A stretch of DNA of 64,000 nt from Marivita sp046591575 (GTDB taxonomy: Bacteria; Pseudomonadota; Alphaproteobacteria; Rhodobacterales; Rhodobacteraceae): NCBI RefSeq assembly GCF_046591575.1, contig NZ_JBIQWA010000005.1, forward strand, positions 62,001 to 126,000, read 5' to 3'. The translations under genes and the position numbers were made by a program. Below the pieces are notes generated by a model. The model was not told the DNA's origin and ran no database searches. It was given only the letters and a program-made list of their open reading frames with translations. Below, in pieces: positions 18,076 through 26,301 of the stretch (positions within the stretch are counted from its first letter, which is position 1; the number at the start of each line of letters is the position of its first letter).

Positions 18076-19266
18076 GTGGTTGCGCAACCCGAACCCGATC
18101 GTCCCGGTATCGTGACAGAACCGTCGCCTGCCGTGCCTGTCGCGCCAAAGCGGCGGATGTTCAGCCTATCCCCTCTGAACAAAAGACGGTGGAACAACTT
18201 CAAACGCAACCGGCGCGCCTTGTGGTCGCTGATCATCTTCTGCGTGTTGTTCGGGCTGTCGCTGTTTGCCGAGTTCATTGCCAACGACAAGCCGATCCTC
18301 GTGCAGTATCGCGGCGAGTTCTACACGCCGATCTTCAATTTCTACCCCGAGACCGCGTTTGGAGGTGACTTCAGAACCGAGGCCGCCTATCGCGACCCGG
18401 AGGTCAAATGCCTGATTCGCACGGGGGGATTGGAAAGCTGTTTTGACGACCCGGAGGGCCTTCTTCAGCAAGTTGACGAAGGCTTTGTTCCAGAAGGGGA
18501 TTTCGAGAAAGGCTGGGCGCTATGGCCGGTCATTCCCTATGATTACCAGACACCCGTGGACCGCCCCGGTGCCGCCCCCCTGCCCCCGAGCGAACAGAAC
18601 TGGCTGGGCACCGATGACACCAAGCGCGATGTGATGGCGCGGGTTATTTACGGGTTTCGATTGTCGATCCTGTTTACCCTGATCGTGACTGTGGCTGCCA
18701 GCGTCGTTGGTATCATCGCCGGTGCGTTGCAGGGGTATTTTGGCGGGTGGCTTGACCTGATCTTTCAGCGGATCATCGAGATATGGTCATCGACCCCGTC
18801 GCTTTACATCATCATCATCCTGTTCGCGATCTTGGGGCGCAGTTTCTGGCTCCTTGTATTTCTGACAGTGCTGTTCGGCTGGACCGCGCTGGTGGGTGTG
18901 GTCCGGGCCGAATTCCTGCGGGCGCGGAACCTTGAATATGTGCGCGCCGCCAAGGCGTTGGGTGTGTCGAACACGACAATCATGTTCCGGCACATGCTGC
19001 CCAACGCGATGGTGGCAACGCTGACCATGTTGCCGTTTATCGTAACGGGCACGATTTCCACCTTGGCCGGCCTGGATTTCCTTGGCTTCGGGTTGCCGTC
19101 CTCTGCCCCATCGCTGGGTGAATTGACCCTGCAAGCCAAACAAAACCTGCAAGCGCCATGGTTGGGATTCACCGCGTTCTTTGTGTTCGCCCTCATGCTG
19201 TCGCTTCTGGTGTTCATCTTTGAAGGTGTGCGCGATGCCTTTGATCCGAGGAAGACATTTACATGA
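18076..19266 (+). CDS. Oligopeptide ABC transporter permease (YejE-like)
   Basis: A 396-residue second permease of the Yej-type system, starting at GTG 18076 two bases after the yejB-like stop. After a Pro-rich N-terminus comes SPLNKRRWNNFKRNRRALWSLIIF, the family's N-terminal membrane entry. A periplasmic loop holds NWLGTDDTKRDVMARVIYGFRLS, and the EAA loop is YVRAAKALGVSNTTIMFRHMLPNA. Its 3' end overlaps the ATPase gene by four bases (ATGA). Confidence 0.92.
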   Translation: MVAQPEPDRPGIVTEPSPAVPVAPKRRMFSLSPLNKRRWNNFKRNRRALWSLIIFCVLFGLSLFAEFIANDKPILVQYRGEFYTPIFNFYPETAFGGDFRTEAAYRDPEVKCLIRTGGLESCFDDPEGLLQQVDEGFVPEGDFEKGWALWPVIPYDYQTPVDRPGAAPLPPSEQNWLGTDDTKRDVMARVIYGFRLSILFTLIVTVAASVVGIIAGALQGYFGGWLDLIFQRIIEIWSSTPSLYIIIILFAILGRSFWLLVFLTVLFGWTALVGVVRAEFLRARNLEYVRAAKALGVSNTTIMFRHMLPNAMVATLTMLPFIVTGTISTLAGLDFLGFGLPSSAPSLGELTLQAKQNLQAPWLGFTAFFVFALMLSLLVFIFEGVRDAFDPRKTFT

Positions 19267-20855
19267 GCCATATCCTTGAGGTCACCGATCTAAGCGTGAG
19301 CTTTCGACAGGATGGCGAGGTGATCCCGGCTGTCCGCAACGTGTCTTTCGCAATCGAGCGGGGAGAGACCGTGGCGCTGGTCGGGGAATCGGGATCGGGC
19401 AAATCCGTCACCGCGTTGTCAACGGTTTCGCTTTTGGGCGAGTCTGCCATTGTCGAAGGATCGGTCACCTATAATTCCGAGGAAATGGTGGGCGCATCCG
19501 AAACCGTGCTGCGGAAAATTCGCGGCAATGATATCAGCTTTATCTTTCAAGAGCCAATGACGTCGCTGAACCCGCTGCATACGCTGGAACGACAGTTGTC
19601 GGAATCGCTGGCGTTGCATCAGTCGCTGGTGGGCGACGCGGCGCGAACCCGTATCCTTGAACTGCTGACCAAGGTTGGCATCCGTGATCCTGAAACGCGG
19701 CTTGGGGCCTATCCGCACCAATTGTCGGGCGGACAGCGTCAGCGTGTGATGATCGCCATGGCGCTGGCAAACGGGCCCGAATTGCTGATCGCAGACGAAC
19801 CCACTACCGCATTGGACGTGACCATTCAGGCGCAGATCCTGGAACTGCTGGCTGATCTGAAAAAGGCCGAAGACATGAGCCTACTGTTCATCACCCATGA
19901 CCTTGGGATCGTGCGCAAAATCGCCGACAGGGTCTGTGTGATGAAAAATGGCGAGATCGTCGAAACCGGGCTCACCCACGAAATTTTTGCCGATCCCAAG
20001 CACCCGTACACCCAGATGCTGCTAAGTGCGGAATCCACCGGATCGCCCGATCCGGTCAGATCCGATGCCGAAGAAATCGCGCGCACTGACAATCTTAAAA
20101 TCTGGTTCCCGATCCAAAAAGGGTTTCTGAAACGCACGGTGGGCTATGTGAAGGCCGTCAATGACGCGTCTATCGCGGTGCGGGCCGGGGAAACCATTGG
20201 CATTGTTGGTGAATCCGGGTCCGGCAAAACGACGCTGGCGCTTGCCATCATGCGGCTGATCCAATCCGAAGGCGGCATCACCTATCGCGGCCAGAATGTG
20301 CGCGACTGGTCAACCCGACAGCTGCGGCGGCTGCGGAGCGAGATGCAGATCGTGTTTCAGGACCCGTTCGGTTCGCTCAGCCCGCGTATGACCTGTGAAC
20401 AAATTATTGCCGAAGGGCTTGGCGTTCACGGATCGCCAGACGGGCGCAGCCATCGTGAGCTGGTCACGGAAGTGATGACCGAAGTCGGGCTTGATCCGAT
20501 GACCATGCATCGCTATCCGCACGAATTTTCCGGCGGACAACGCCAGCGCGTTGCCATCGCACGGGCGATGGTGCTGCGTCCAAAGCTGGTGGTGCTGGAT
20601 GAGCCGACATCGGCTTTGGACATGACGGTTCAGGTGCAGATCGTGAACCTGTTGCGTGCTTTGCAAAAGAAATACGATCTTGCCTATCTGTTTATCAGTC
20701 ACGACCTGAAAGTGGTGCGCGCGATGTCACACAAGGTGATCGTGATGCGCAGCGGGGATGTGGTTGAGTATGGCAAAGCCGAAGACGTGTTTACCCAACC
20801 GGAAACGGACTACACCAAAACATTGATGGCCGCTGCGTTCGACCTTGCCAGCTAG
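19263..20855 (+). CDS. Oligopeptide ABC transporter double ATP-binding protein (YejF-like)
   Basis: A 530-residue cytoplasmic ATPase with two full nucleotide-binding domains. The first has GESGSGKSVTA, LSGGQRQRVMIAMAL and LLIADEPTTALD. The second, from about residue 280, has GESGSGKTTLALAI, FSGGQRQRVAIARAM and LVVLDEPTSALD. Each is followed by an oligopeptide/dipeptide C-terminal segment (PKHPYTQMLL in the first). A single protein thus energises both permeases, the YejF arrangement. It ends convergently with hemN, overlapping by four bases, with no terminator between. Confidence 0.94.
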   Translation: MSHILEVTDLSVSFRQDGEVIPAVRNVSFAIERGETVALVGESGSGKSVTALSTVSLLGESAIVEGSVTYNSEEMVGASETVLRKIRGNDISFIFQEPMTSLNPLHTLERQLSESLALHQSLVGDAARTRILELLTKVGIRDPETRLGAYPHQLSGGQRQRVMIAMALANGPELLIADEPTTALDVTIQAQILELLADLKKAEDMSLLFITHDLGIVRKIADRVCVMKNGEIVETGLTHEIFADPKHPYTQMLLSAESTGSPDPVRSDAEEIARTDNLKIWFPIQKGFLKRTVGYVKAVNDASIAVRAGETIGIVGESGSGKTTLALAIMRLIQSEGGITYRGQNVRDWSTRQLRRLRSEMQIVFQDPFGSLSPRMTCEQIIAEGLGVHGSPDGRSHRELVTEVMTEVGLDPMTMHRYPHEFSGGQRQRVAIARAMVLRPKLVVLDEPTSALDMTVQVQIVNLLRALQKKYDLAYLFISHDLKVVRAMSHKVIVMRSGDVVEYGKAEDVFTQPETDYTKTLMAAAFDLAS

Positions 20856-22207
20856 ATGGCAGAGCTGTGCCCCGCCGAAGACAGCTCGTAGGCGTCAAAG
20901 CTGCGCGCAATCATCCGTGTCAGCGGGCGTGCGTCTTTCGGCACGAAAAGACCGGTTTCATCCAGGGTCAGCAGGTTTTCGAATGCGGCGCTGGTTTTTT
21001 CCAGGATCGCCTGAACGTCGTCTGTCGTCGTGTCAAAGGACGCCACCAGCTCATCGGTTCTGACCCTGAAATCGCACATCACCATTTCGATCATACGCGC
21101 GCGGAGTTTATCCTCATTGGTAAAGCGATGGCCGCGAACGGTTGCGAAGGAATGCGCCCGAATGGCCTTGGTATAGGCAGAGGTGGCGGGCGCGTTCTGC
21201 GCATAACCTTGCGGGAACCTAGAGATAGAGGACGCGCCAAGCCCCACAAGCACGTCGGCTGTGTCGTCCGTGTAGCCTTGAAAGTTACGGCGCAGGGTGC
21301 CGTTGCGGGCCGCAAGGGCAAGCCCATCTGATTTTACCGCGAAATGATCAATGCCGATTTCATCGTAATCATCCCAGGTAAAAAGCTTGGAAGCAGATTC
21401 GAACAGATCAAGCCGTTCATCCGGGCGGGGCAACGCATCGGAGGGGATCATTTGCTGGCGCTTTGCCATCCATGGCACATGCGCATAACCGTAAAGCGCA
21501 ACCCGGTCTGGCGAGAGCGATAATAGCTTTTGCACCGAATCAACGATTCGCGCGCGTGTCTGGTGTGGCAGGCCGTACAGGATGTCGGCATTCAGGCTTT
21601 GGATGCCACGGTCGCGAATCATGTCAACCGTGCGCTTTGTGGTTTCAAAGCTTTGCTCGCGGCCGATTGTTTTCTGAATATCGTGATCAAAATCCTGAAC
21701 GCCGATCGACGCGCGGTTCATCCCGCCTTCGAACAGGGCGGCAATCCGGGCCTCGTCAATTTCGTTGGGGTCTATCTCGACCGAAAATTCGTAATCTTCT
21801 GCAAAATCAACAACTTCTCGAATAGCCTGCGATAAATCCCGCATGTGATCCGGGGACAAAAGCGTGGGTGTTCCGCCCCCCCAATGCAACCGCGACAGGC
21901 TGACACCTTTGGGCAAATGGCGTTTGAGCAACGATAATTCGTCTTTCAGCGTCTCGACATAGGCCGTCACCGGGGCCGCATCGGCGGTTCCTTGCGTGCG
22001 GCACGCGCAAAACCAGCACAAGCGCCGACAAAAAGGCACATGCAGATACAGCGAAATCCGGGAATTTTCGGGAATCGCCTCAATCCAGCTTGAAAAATCG
22101 TCAATTGAAACATCATTTTTGAAATGTGGCGATGTGGGGTAGCTCGTATATCGAGGTACTTTCGCGTCGAAAAGTCCCAGCCGGGAAAGTTGTGTTCGCG
22201 TTGCCAT
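20852..22207 (-). CDS. hemN: Oxygen-independent coproporphyrinogen III oxidase
   Basis: Radical-SAM enzyme of 451 residues that decarboxylates coproporphyrinogen III without oxygen in heme synthesis. The N-terminus has LFDAKVPRYTSYPTSPHF, and the [4Fe-4S]/SAM cluster motif is C60-x3-C64-x2-C67 (HVPFCRRLCWFC). LHWGGGTPTLLSP and the C-terminal HemN domain follow. It is divergent from fnrL across 61 bp that contain a perfect FNR box centred 42.5 bp from the ATG, so low-oxygen activation by FnrL is expected. No Shine-Dalgarno sequence is visible before the ATG. Confidence 0.96.
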   Translation of the reverse strand: MATRTQLSRLGLFDAKVPRYTSYPTSPHFKNDVSIDDFSSWIEAIPENSRISLYLHVPFCRRLCWFCACRTQGTADAAPVTAYVETLKDELSLLKRHLPKGVSLSRLHWGGGTPTLLSPDHMRDLSQAIREVVDFAEDYEFSVEIDPNEIDEARIAALFEGGMNRASIGVQDFDHDIQKTIGREQSFETTKRTVDMIRDRGIQSLNADILYGLPHQTRARIVDSVQKLLSLSPDRVALYGYAHVPWMAKRQQMIPSDALPRPDERLDLFESASKLFTWDDYDEIGIDHFAVKSDGLALAARNGTLRRNFQGYTDDTADVLVGLGASSISRFPQGYAQNAPATSAYTKAIRAHSFATVRGHRFTNEDKLRARMIEMVMCDFRVRTDELVASFDTTTDDVQAILEKTSAAFENLLTLDETGLFVPKDARPLTRMIARSFDAYELSSAGHSSAI

Positions 22208-22242
22208 GCGCGTACCACTAGGGTGGTTGTTGGGGAGCAGCT

Positions 22243-22256
22243 TTGATTCAGATCAA
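22243..22256. promoter_or_regulatory. FNR/FnrL box between hemN and fnrL
   Basis: TTGAT-TCAG-ATCAA, a perfect match to the FNR consensus TTGATnnnnATCAA. It lies 12 bp ahead of the fnrL ATG and 35 bp ahead of the hemN ATG. Relative to hemN it suits a class II activator site; relative to fnrL it is so close that autorepression is more likely. Confidence 0.9.
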
Positions 22257-22268
22257 GATCGGAAAAAG

Positions 22269-23015
22269 ATGTTGAACCAAAACAGCCTAGCCATCGCACA
22301 AGAGTGTAAGGATTGTCCGATCCGCCATCGAGCCGTTTGCGCTCGGTGCGAGACCGATGAACTGGACCACCTTGAGGACATCAAGTATTACCGCCGGTTC
22401 GAAGCGGGCCAGACGGTGATCTGGTCCGGGGATCGCATGGATTTTGTGGGATCGGTGGTATCCGGCATCGCGACGCTGACCCAAACCATGGAAGACGGGC
22501 GCACACAGATGGTAGGGCTGCTGTTGCCCAGTGATTTCGTTGGCCGTCCGGGACGCAATGCTGCGGCCTATGACGTGGTTGCCACGACGGATATGGTCAT
22601 GTGCTGCTTCCGCAAAGGCCCGTTCGAAGATCTGTTGGTGCGCACCCCGCACATCGCCCAGCGGCTTCTTGAGATGACGCTTGATGAATTGGACGCGGCG
22701 CGCGAATGGATGCTTGTTCTGGGTCGCAAAACGGCCCGCGAAAAGATCGCATCCCTGCTGTCGATTATCGCAAGGCGCGATGCGACACTGAATATGGGTG
22801 GCTTTGACGGGCCCGTGTCCTTTGACCTGCCTCTCACCCGCGAAGCGATGGCCGATTATCTGGGGCTGACGCTTGAAACCGTGTCACGGCAAGTGTCCGC
22901 ATTGCGCAAGGACGGGATCATCGCGCTGGAAGGCAAACGCCACATCACGGTGCCGGATATGAGCCTTCTTATGGAAGAAGCCGGTGACGACACCGACGGA
23001 GGGCTTCTGGTCTGA
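22269..23015 (+). CDS. fnrL: Oxygen-responsive Crp/Fnr regulator FnrL
   Basis: A 248-residue FNR-type activator whose [4Fe-4S] cluster senses oxygen. The start is ATG 22269 (MLNQNSLA) behind GGAAAAAG; the in-frame start at 22206 overlaps the promoter. Cysteines C13, C16, C24 and C27 form the N-terminal cluster, with C112/C113 as the distal ligand candidates. A cyclic-nucleotide-binding-like barrel follows. The recognition helix LETVSRQVSALRKDG has the E--SR pattern that reads TTGAT half-sites. Matching boxes lie before hemN/fnrL, ccoN/usp and ccoG in this window. Confidence 0.93.
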   Translation: MLNQNSLAIAQECKDCPIRHRAVCARCETDELDHLEDIKYYRRFEAGQTVIWSGDRMDFVGSVVSGIATLTQTMEDGRTQMVGLLLPSDFVGRPGRNAAAYDVVATTDMVMCCFRKGPFEDLLVRTPHIAQRLLEMTLDELDAAREWMLVLGRKTAREKIASLLSIIARRDATLNMGGFDGPVSFDLPLTREAMADYLGLTLETVSRQVSALRKDGIIALEGKRHITVPDMSLLMEEAGDDTDGGLLV

Positions 23016-23019
23016 CCTG

Positions 23020-24141
23020 TTATTGGCTAAGCGCGGCACCGTAGCCGATCGCGGCTGCCAGGATAAGACCGAAGACAACGGCAAAACCGATTTTCCACGC
23101 AGACCAGGGGCGTTCGCCCTGCACCGCGCCGGTTCTGCCGTTCACCACAAAACGATAGCTTTTGCCGCGATACTTATAAGCGGCAAGCCAAACCGGCAGC
23201 AAAATATGTTTGAACGTCACATCTGAGACGCGCGTATCAATATGATGTATGCGCTGACGGTCCCCACCGATGTCGAATTTCACGTCCCGGGTAATCACCC
23301 GGTCCATATAGCTGCGCGCTTCAACAAAGCCATCGGCAAGCTCTACAGTATAGGCTTCGGCGCGAAACCCGGCCAGATATTCGGGATGATAGGGTTCAAG
23401 CGCTGACAAATCCCATGGCTCTAGCGCATCGGTATATCGTTTCGGCAAAGATCGTGACGCGAGCACCAGAACATCATCGAAAAATCGTGCGACACGGCCT
23501 GACGCGAGTCGCCACCGCACCTTGGCAACACGTACGGTTTCGGTCTTGCCATTGCGCTGCACCCGGCGCGTTTCATAATAGACCGTGCCATGCTCGCCGC
23601 GATAAGATGACGCCGTATCGGCATCAAACGTCCAATAGGGCACATAAATTCCCGTCATGCGCCGCCCTTTGCGAGCATAGTCCTGAAGACCATTGGGCGC
23701 GAACCAAAGCCGACCCAACCAGTCGGTCATCGCGTTGCGTGCCTGTTCTTCCTCAAGTGCAAACGGCAACAGCCCCTTGGGCTTGATATGGCGATTGCGC
23801 CCGGTATCGGCCACAACGGGCGTCGCGCAAAACGGACATTCAGCGGCGTGGACACCTGGATCAAATTCAACCTGTGCTGCGCAATTGGGACATTGCGACA
23901 CGCGGATTTCTTCCATTTCCTGCGATGGCAGATTGTCGGCAAGCGCGGTTTGAAAATCAATCTCTCGAATGACATCGCCACCCCAAGGCCCGGCCCCCGC
24001 GATATTGCTGGTATTGCCACAATGGTCGCATTTGAGAAGCCCGGCTGCCGGGTCATAGCGAAAATCAGCGCCACAATTGTCACACGGGAACCGATGTTCC
24101 TGGACTGGTGCGGTCAGCGTGTCCTCAGACAAAACGCCCAC
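23020..24141 (-). CDS. Double zinc-ribbon membrane protein
   Basis: About 373 residues with two zinc ribbons: C20-x2-C23...C38-x2-C41 (FPCDNC, CDHC) and C84-x2-C87...C102-x2-C105 (CPNC, CPFC). A soluble middle domain has GIYVPYWTFDADTASSYRGEHG and HILLPVWLAAYKYRGKSYRFVVNG. One C-terminal membrane helix follows (GFAVVFGLILAAAIGYGAAL), giving a cytoplasmic tail-anchored topology. Such proteins are often labelled 'primosomal N-like' or TFIIB-type zinc ribbon without proof. The start is uncertain (GTG 24141 or TTG 24132). Last gene of the apparent TelA/XpaC operon; it may bind a partner or metal at the membrane. Confidence 0.75.
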   Translation of the reverse strand: MGVLSEDTLTAPVQEHRFPCDNCGADFRYDPAAGLLKCDHCGNTSNIAGAGPWGGDVIREIDFQTALADNLPSQEMEEIRVSQCPNCAAQVEFDPGVHAAECPFCATPVVADTGRNRHIKPKGLLPFALEEEQARNAMTDWLGRLWFAPNGLQDYARKGRRMTGIYVPYWTFDADTASSYRGEHGTVYYETRRVQRNGKTETVRVAKVRWRLASGRVARFFDDVLVLASRSLPKRYTDALEPWDLSALEPYHPEYLAGFRAEAYTVELADGFVEARSYMDRVITRDVKFDIGGDRQRIHHIDTRVSDVTFKHILLPVWLAAYKYRGKSYRFVVNGRTGAVQGERPWSAWKIGFAVVFGLILAAAIGYGAALSQ

Positions 24142-24185
24142 CCCCTGTTTCTTCTTTTCTTAAATATGCAAACATAACCTCTGTG

Positions 24186-25310
24186 TTACGCCGGCGGTGG
24201 GGGTGGGGGCAGTACGGTGAACAACTGCGCCAACTCCATCACATCTTCCGCCCGTAACCAGCCGTCTTGACCGGGTGTCCAGACATAGCTGTCTCGGGTC
24301 AATGCCCCTTCTGTCGCCATGCGCCCCAAAGCCGCCTTGGAAAACGGGCCGGTTGTGGTGCCATTCTCGGCAACATGCCAGACATGCTCAACCGGCGGGG
24401 GCGGCGGTGCGACCTGCCGGGCCACCGGGGCGGCACCTTCAATCTGCCTGGTGCCCCCCCAAGGCCCCGATTGCGCCGCGGCATGGCCGATCTGCATGCC
24501 AAGTCCCGCACCAAGCCCGGCCTGAATGGCGGCCGCTCCGCCGCCGTCTTTGCCCAATGCTTCGGCGGCCTGAAACTGCATGTATTCATTCAGATTTCCG
24601 ATCACCCCCATAGAGGACCGTTTGTCCAGAACCGCTTCGACAGCGGGTGGAAGCGAGATGTTTTCGATGTAAAGCTCCGGCAATTCCAGCCCATATTCGG
24701 CAAGGCTCGGGGCGATCTCTTTTGCCAGAAGCTGACCCAATTCGCGGGTGTTGGCCGCCATATCAAGAACCGGAATCGACGCCCGCGCAATTGTGCGTGA
24801 AAACTCCTGCACGATGATGTTGCGGATCTGGTAGCTGATCTCGTCCATCGTGAATTCGCCATCGGTGCCGACGATTTCAACAAGGAATTTTGCGGGGTCG
24901 GTGATGCGGACGGAATACGTGCCAAAAGCGCGCAGCCGGACCGGTCCGAATTCAGGATCGCGACAGATAATCGGGTTCTTGGTGCCCCATTTCAGGTTCT
25001 GGAACCGGGTGGTGTTGACGTAATAGATCTCTGATTTGAAGGGCGACCGGAACCCGTGATCCCAATGCTGAAGCGTTGTGAGGATCGGCATATTGTTGGT
25101 CTCAAGCATGTAAAGACCGGGGGTGAACACATCGGCAAGTTGCCCTTCGTGGATAAACACCGCCGCCTGCCCTTCGCGCACGGTCAGTTTGGCACCATAT
25201 TTGATCTCGTGGCCCTCACGCTCGAACCGCCACACCATCGTGTCGCGTGTGTTGTCCGTCCATTCGATAACATCAATGAACTGGCCGCTGAGAAAGTCAA
25301 AAATGGGCAT
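24186..25310 (-). CDS. SPFH-domain protein with C-terminal GYF_2 domain
   Basis: A 374-residue protein. The N-terminal part (residues about 10-250) is an SPFH/band-7-like domain of the YdjI/virion-core-like group: MVWRFEREGHEIKYGAKLTVREGQAAVFIHEG, YVNTTRFQNLKWGT and VLDKRSSMGVIGNLNEYMQFQAAEAL. A glycine/alanine-rich stretch and a proline run (APPPPP) lead to a GYF-like domain (WHVAENGTTTGPFSKAALGRMA...YVWTPGQDGW). There is no transmembrane helix, so membrane association would be peripheral or through partners. GYF domains bind proline-rich or flexible peptides. The start follows GGAGACCCCA. Confidence 0.82.
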   Translation of the reverse strand: MPIFDFLSGQFIDVIEWTDNTRDTMVWRFEREGHEIKYGAKLTVREGQAAVFIHEGQLADVFTPGLYMLETNNMPILTTLQHWDHGFRSPFKSEIYYVNTTRFQNLKWGTKNPIICRDPEFGPVRLRAFGTYSVRITDPAKFLVEIVGTDGEFTMDEISYQIRNIIVQEFSRTIARASIPVLDMAANTRELGQLLAKEIAPSLAEYGLELPELYIENISLPPAVEAVLDKRSSMGVIGNLNEYMQFQAAEALGKDGGGAAAIQAGLGAGLGMQIGHAAAQSGPWGGTRQIEGAAPVARQVAPPPPPVEHVWHVAENGTTTGPFSKAALGRMATEGALTRDSYVWTPGQDGWLRAEDVMELAQLFTVLPPPPPPA

Positions 25311-25326
25311 TGGGGTCTCCGTTTGA

Positions 25327-26295
25327 TCAGCTGGGGCCGCCGCCCATCAGCTCTTGTGCAAGGGATTGCACGATGGGGCGTGCTTGCGCTGCCGTCATTC
25401 CGGGGGTCAGGCGCGGGTTGTACAATATCTTGAGCAACATCTCATCATGCGTTGTCAAAAGCGCAAATTCTTCGTCGTCGTTAAAAATCGACGGACGTGC
25501 ATTCCGGTCATCATTGGCAAGGCCAAGCCCTTGCGCCAATTCCTCATGGTAACAAGCGCGCCGGGTCAGATCCGGGTGTTCGCTGCGCACCAATGCGATG
25601 GCCTGCCGGTACGCATTGTCAGAGCGGCTGTCGGCGAATGCCACAACCAGACAGTGTATCGACCGGGGCAAGTTGACGAAAATGGCCCGATTGGACACGT
25701 CCATACCCGGCGCAATCCGATCCAGCGTTTGCCGCAACTGGTCCTTGTCGTCTTCGCCCATGACAAGCACATGAAAGTTCGTCTGGGATGTCCCAAAGGA
25801 AATCGGGTGCCCCGACACGCGCGACAATCGGCGGGTGTAAGAGGCCAGGGTTGCCCGATCCTTGGCCCGCATATCGCCGGGCACGCTGGCCCCGAATGTC
25901 ACGCCAACACGGACCGGGCTTGTCCATTTCTTGATCGCACCAAGCGCGCCGCTTGAGGGTTGCAGCCCGGCCCCGCGGGTATATTCCTCTGCCAGCGCGA
26001 TACGTTCAAAGTTGCGCACCAGCATTTCATCGGTGAACGGAGTGTCAACGCCTCCTCCGTCGTCACGCAGCAATCCACGGGTCAACAAATCCTGCTGCAC
26101 GCGCGCGTAATATCTTTGAAGTTCAAGCGACGCGTCGGACGGGCCAGCAGGTGGCGCAACAGGTGCCACAGGTGGCGGCCGGTCTGGGCGCGCCTGCGGC
26201 TTTACACCTGCGGGTCCGTCATTGAACAGCGGATCGCAGGCGGACAGGGCCACAAGCGCGGCGCAGGACCAAAGGATATGTGACCAGCGCCGCAT
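25327..26295 (-). CDS. DUF2927 lipoprotein
   Basis: A 322-residue predicted lipoprotein. The signal RRWSHILWSCAALVALSACDPLF has a lipobox LSAC with Cys20. A Pro-rich linker follows (RPDRPPPVAPVAPPAGPSD), then a DUF2927-type domain with KWTSPVRVGVTFG, YTRRLSRVSGHPISF and RRACYHEELAQGLGLANDD, where the HEELAQ segment recalls a metallopeptidase helix (HExxx) but lacks a second His in the usual place. It starts six bases after the telA stop, and its stop is 16 bases before the SPFH gene. Function unknown. Confidence 0.78.
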   Translation of the reverse strand: MRRWSHILWSCAALVALSACDPLFNDGPAGVKPQARPDRPPPVAPVAPPAGPSDASLELQRYYARVQQDLLTRGLLRDDGGGVDTPFTDEMLVRNFERIALAEEYTRGAGLQPSSGALGAIKKWTSPVRVGVTFGASVPGDMRAKDRATLASYTRRLSRVSGHPISFGTSQTNFHVLVMGEDDKDQLRQTLDRIAPGMDVSNRAIFVNLPRSIHCLVVAFADSRSDNAYRQAIALVRSEHPDLTRRACYHEELAQGLGLANDDRNARPSIFNDDEEFALLTTHDEMLLKILYNPRLTPGMTAAQARPIVQSLAQELMGGGPS

Positions 26296-26301
26296 CGCGG
26301 G

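Noticed and set aside
20837..20866. Possible terminator between the Yej ATPase and hemN
   Set aside because: The two genes overlap by four bases and no stem with a T-run is present at the junction.
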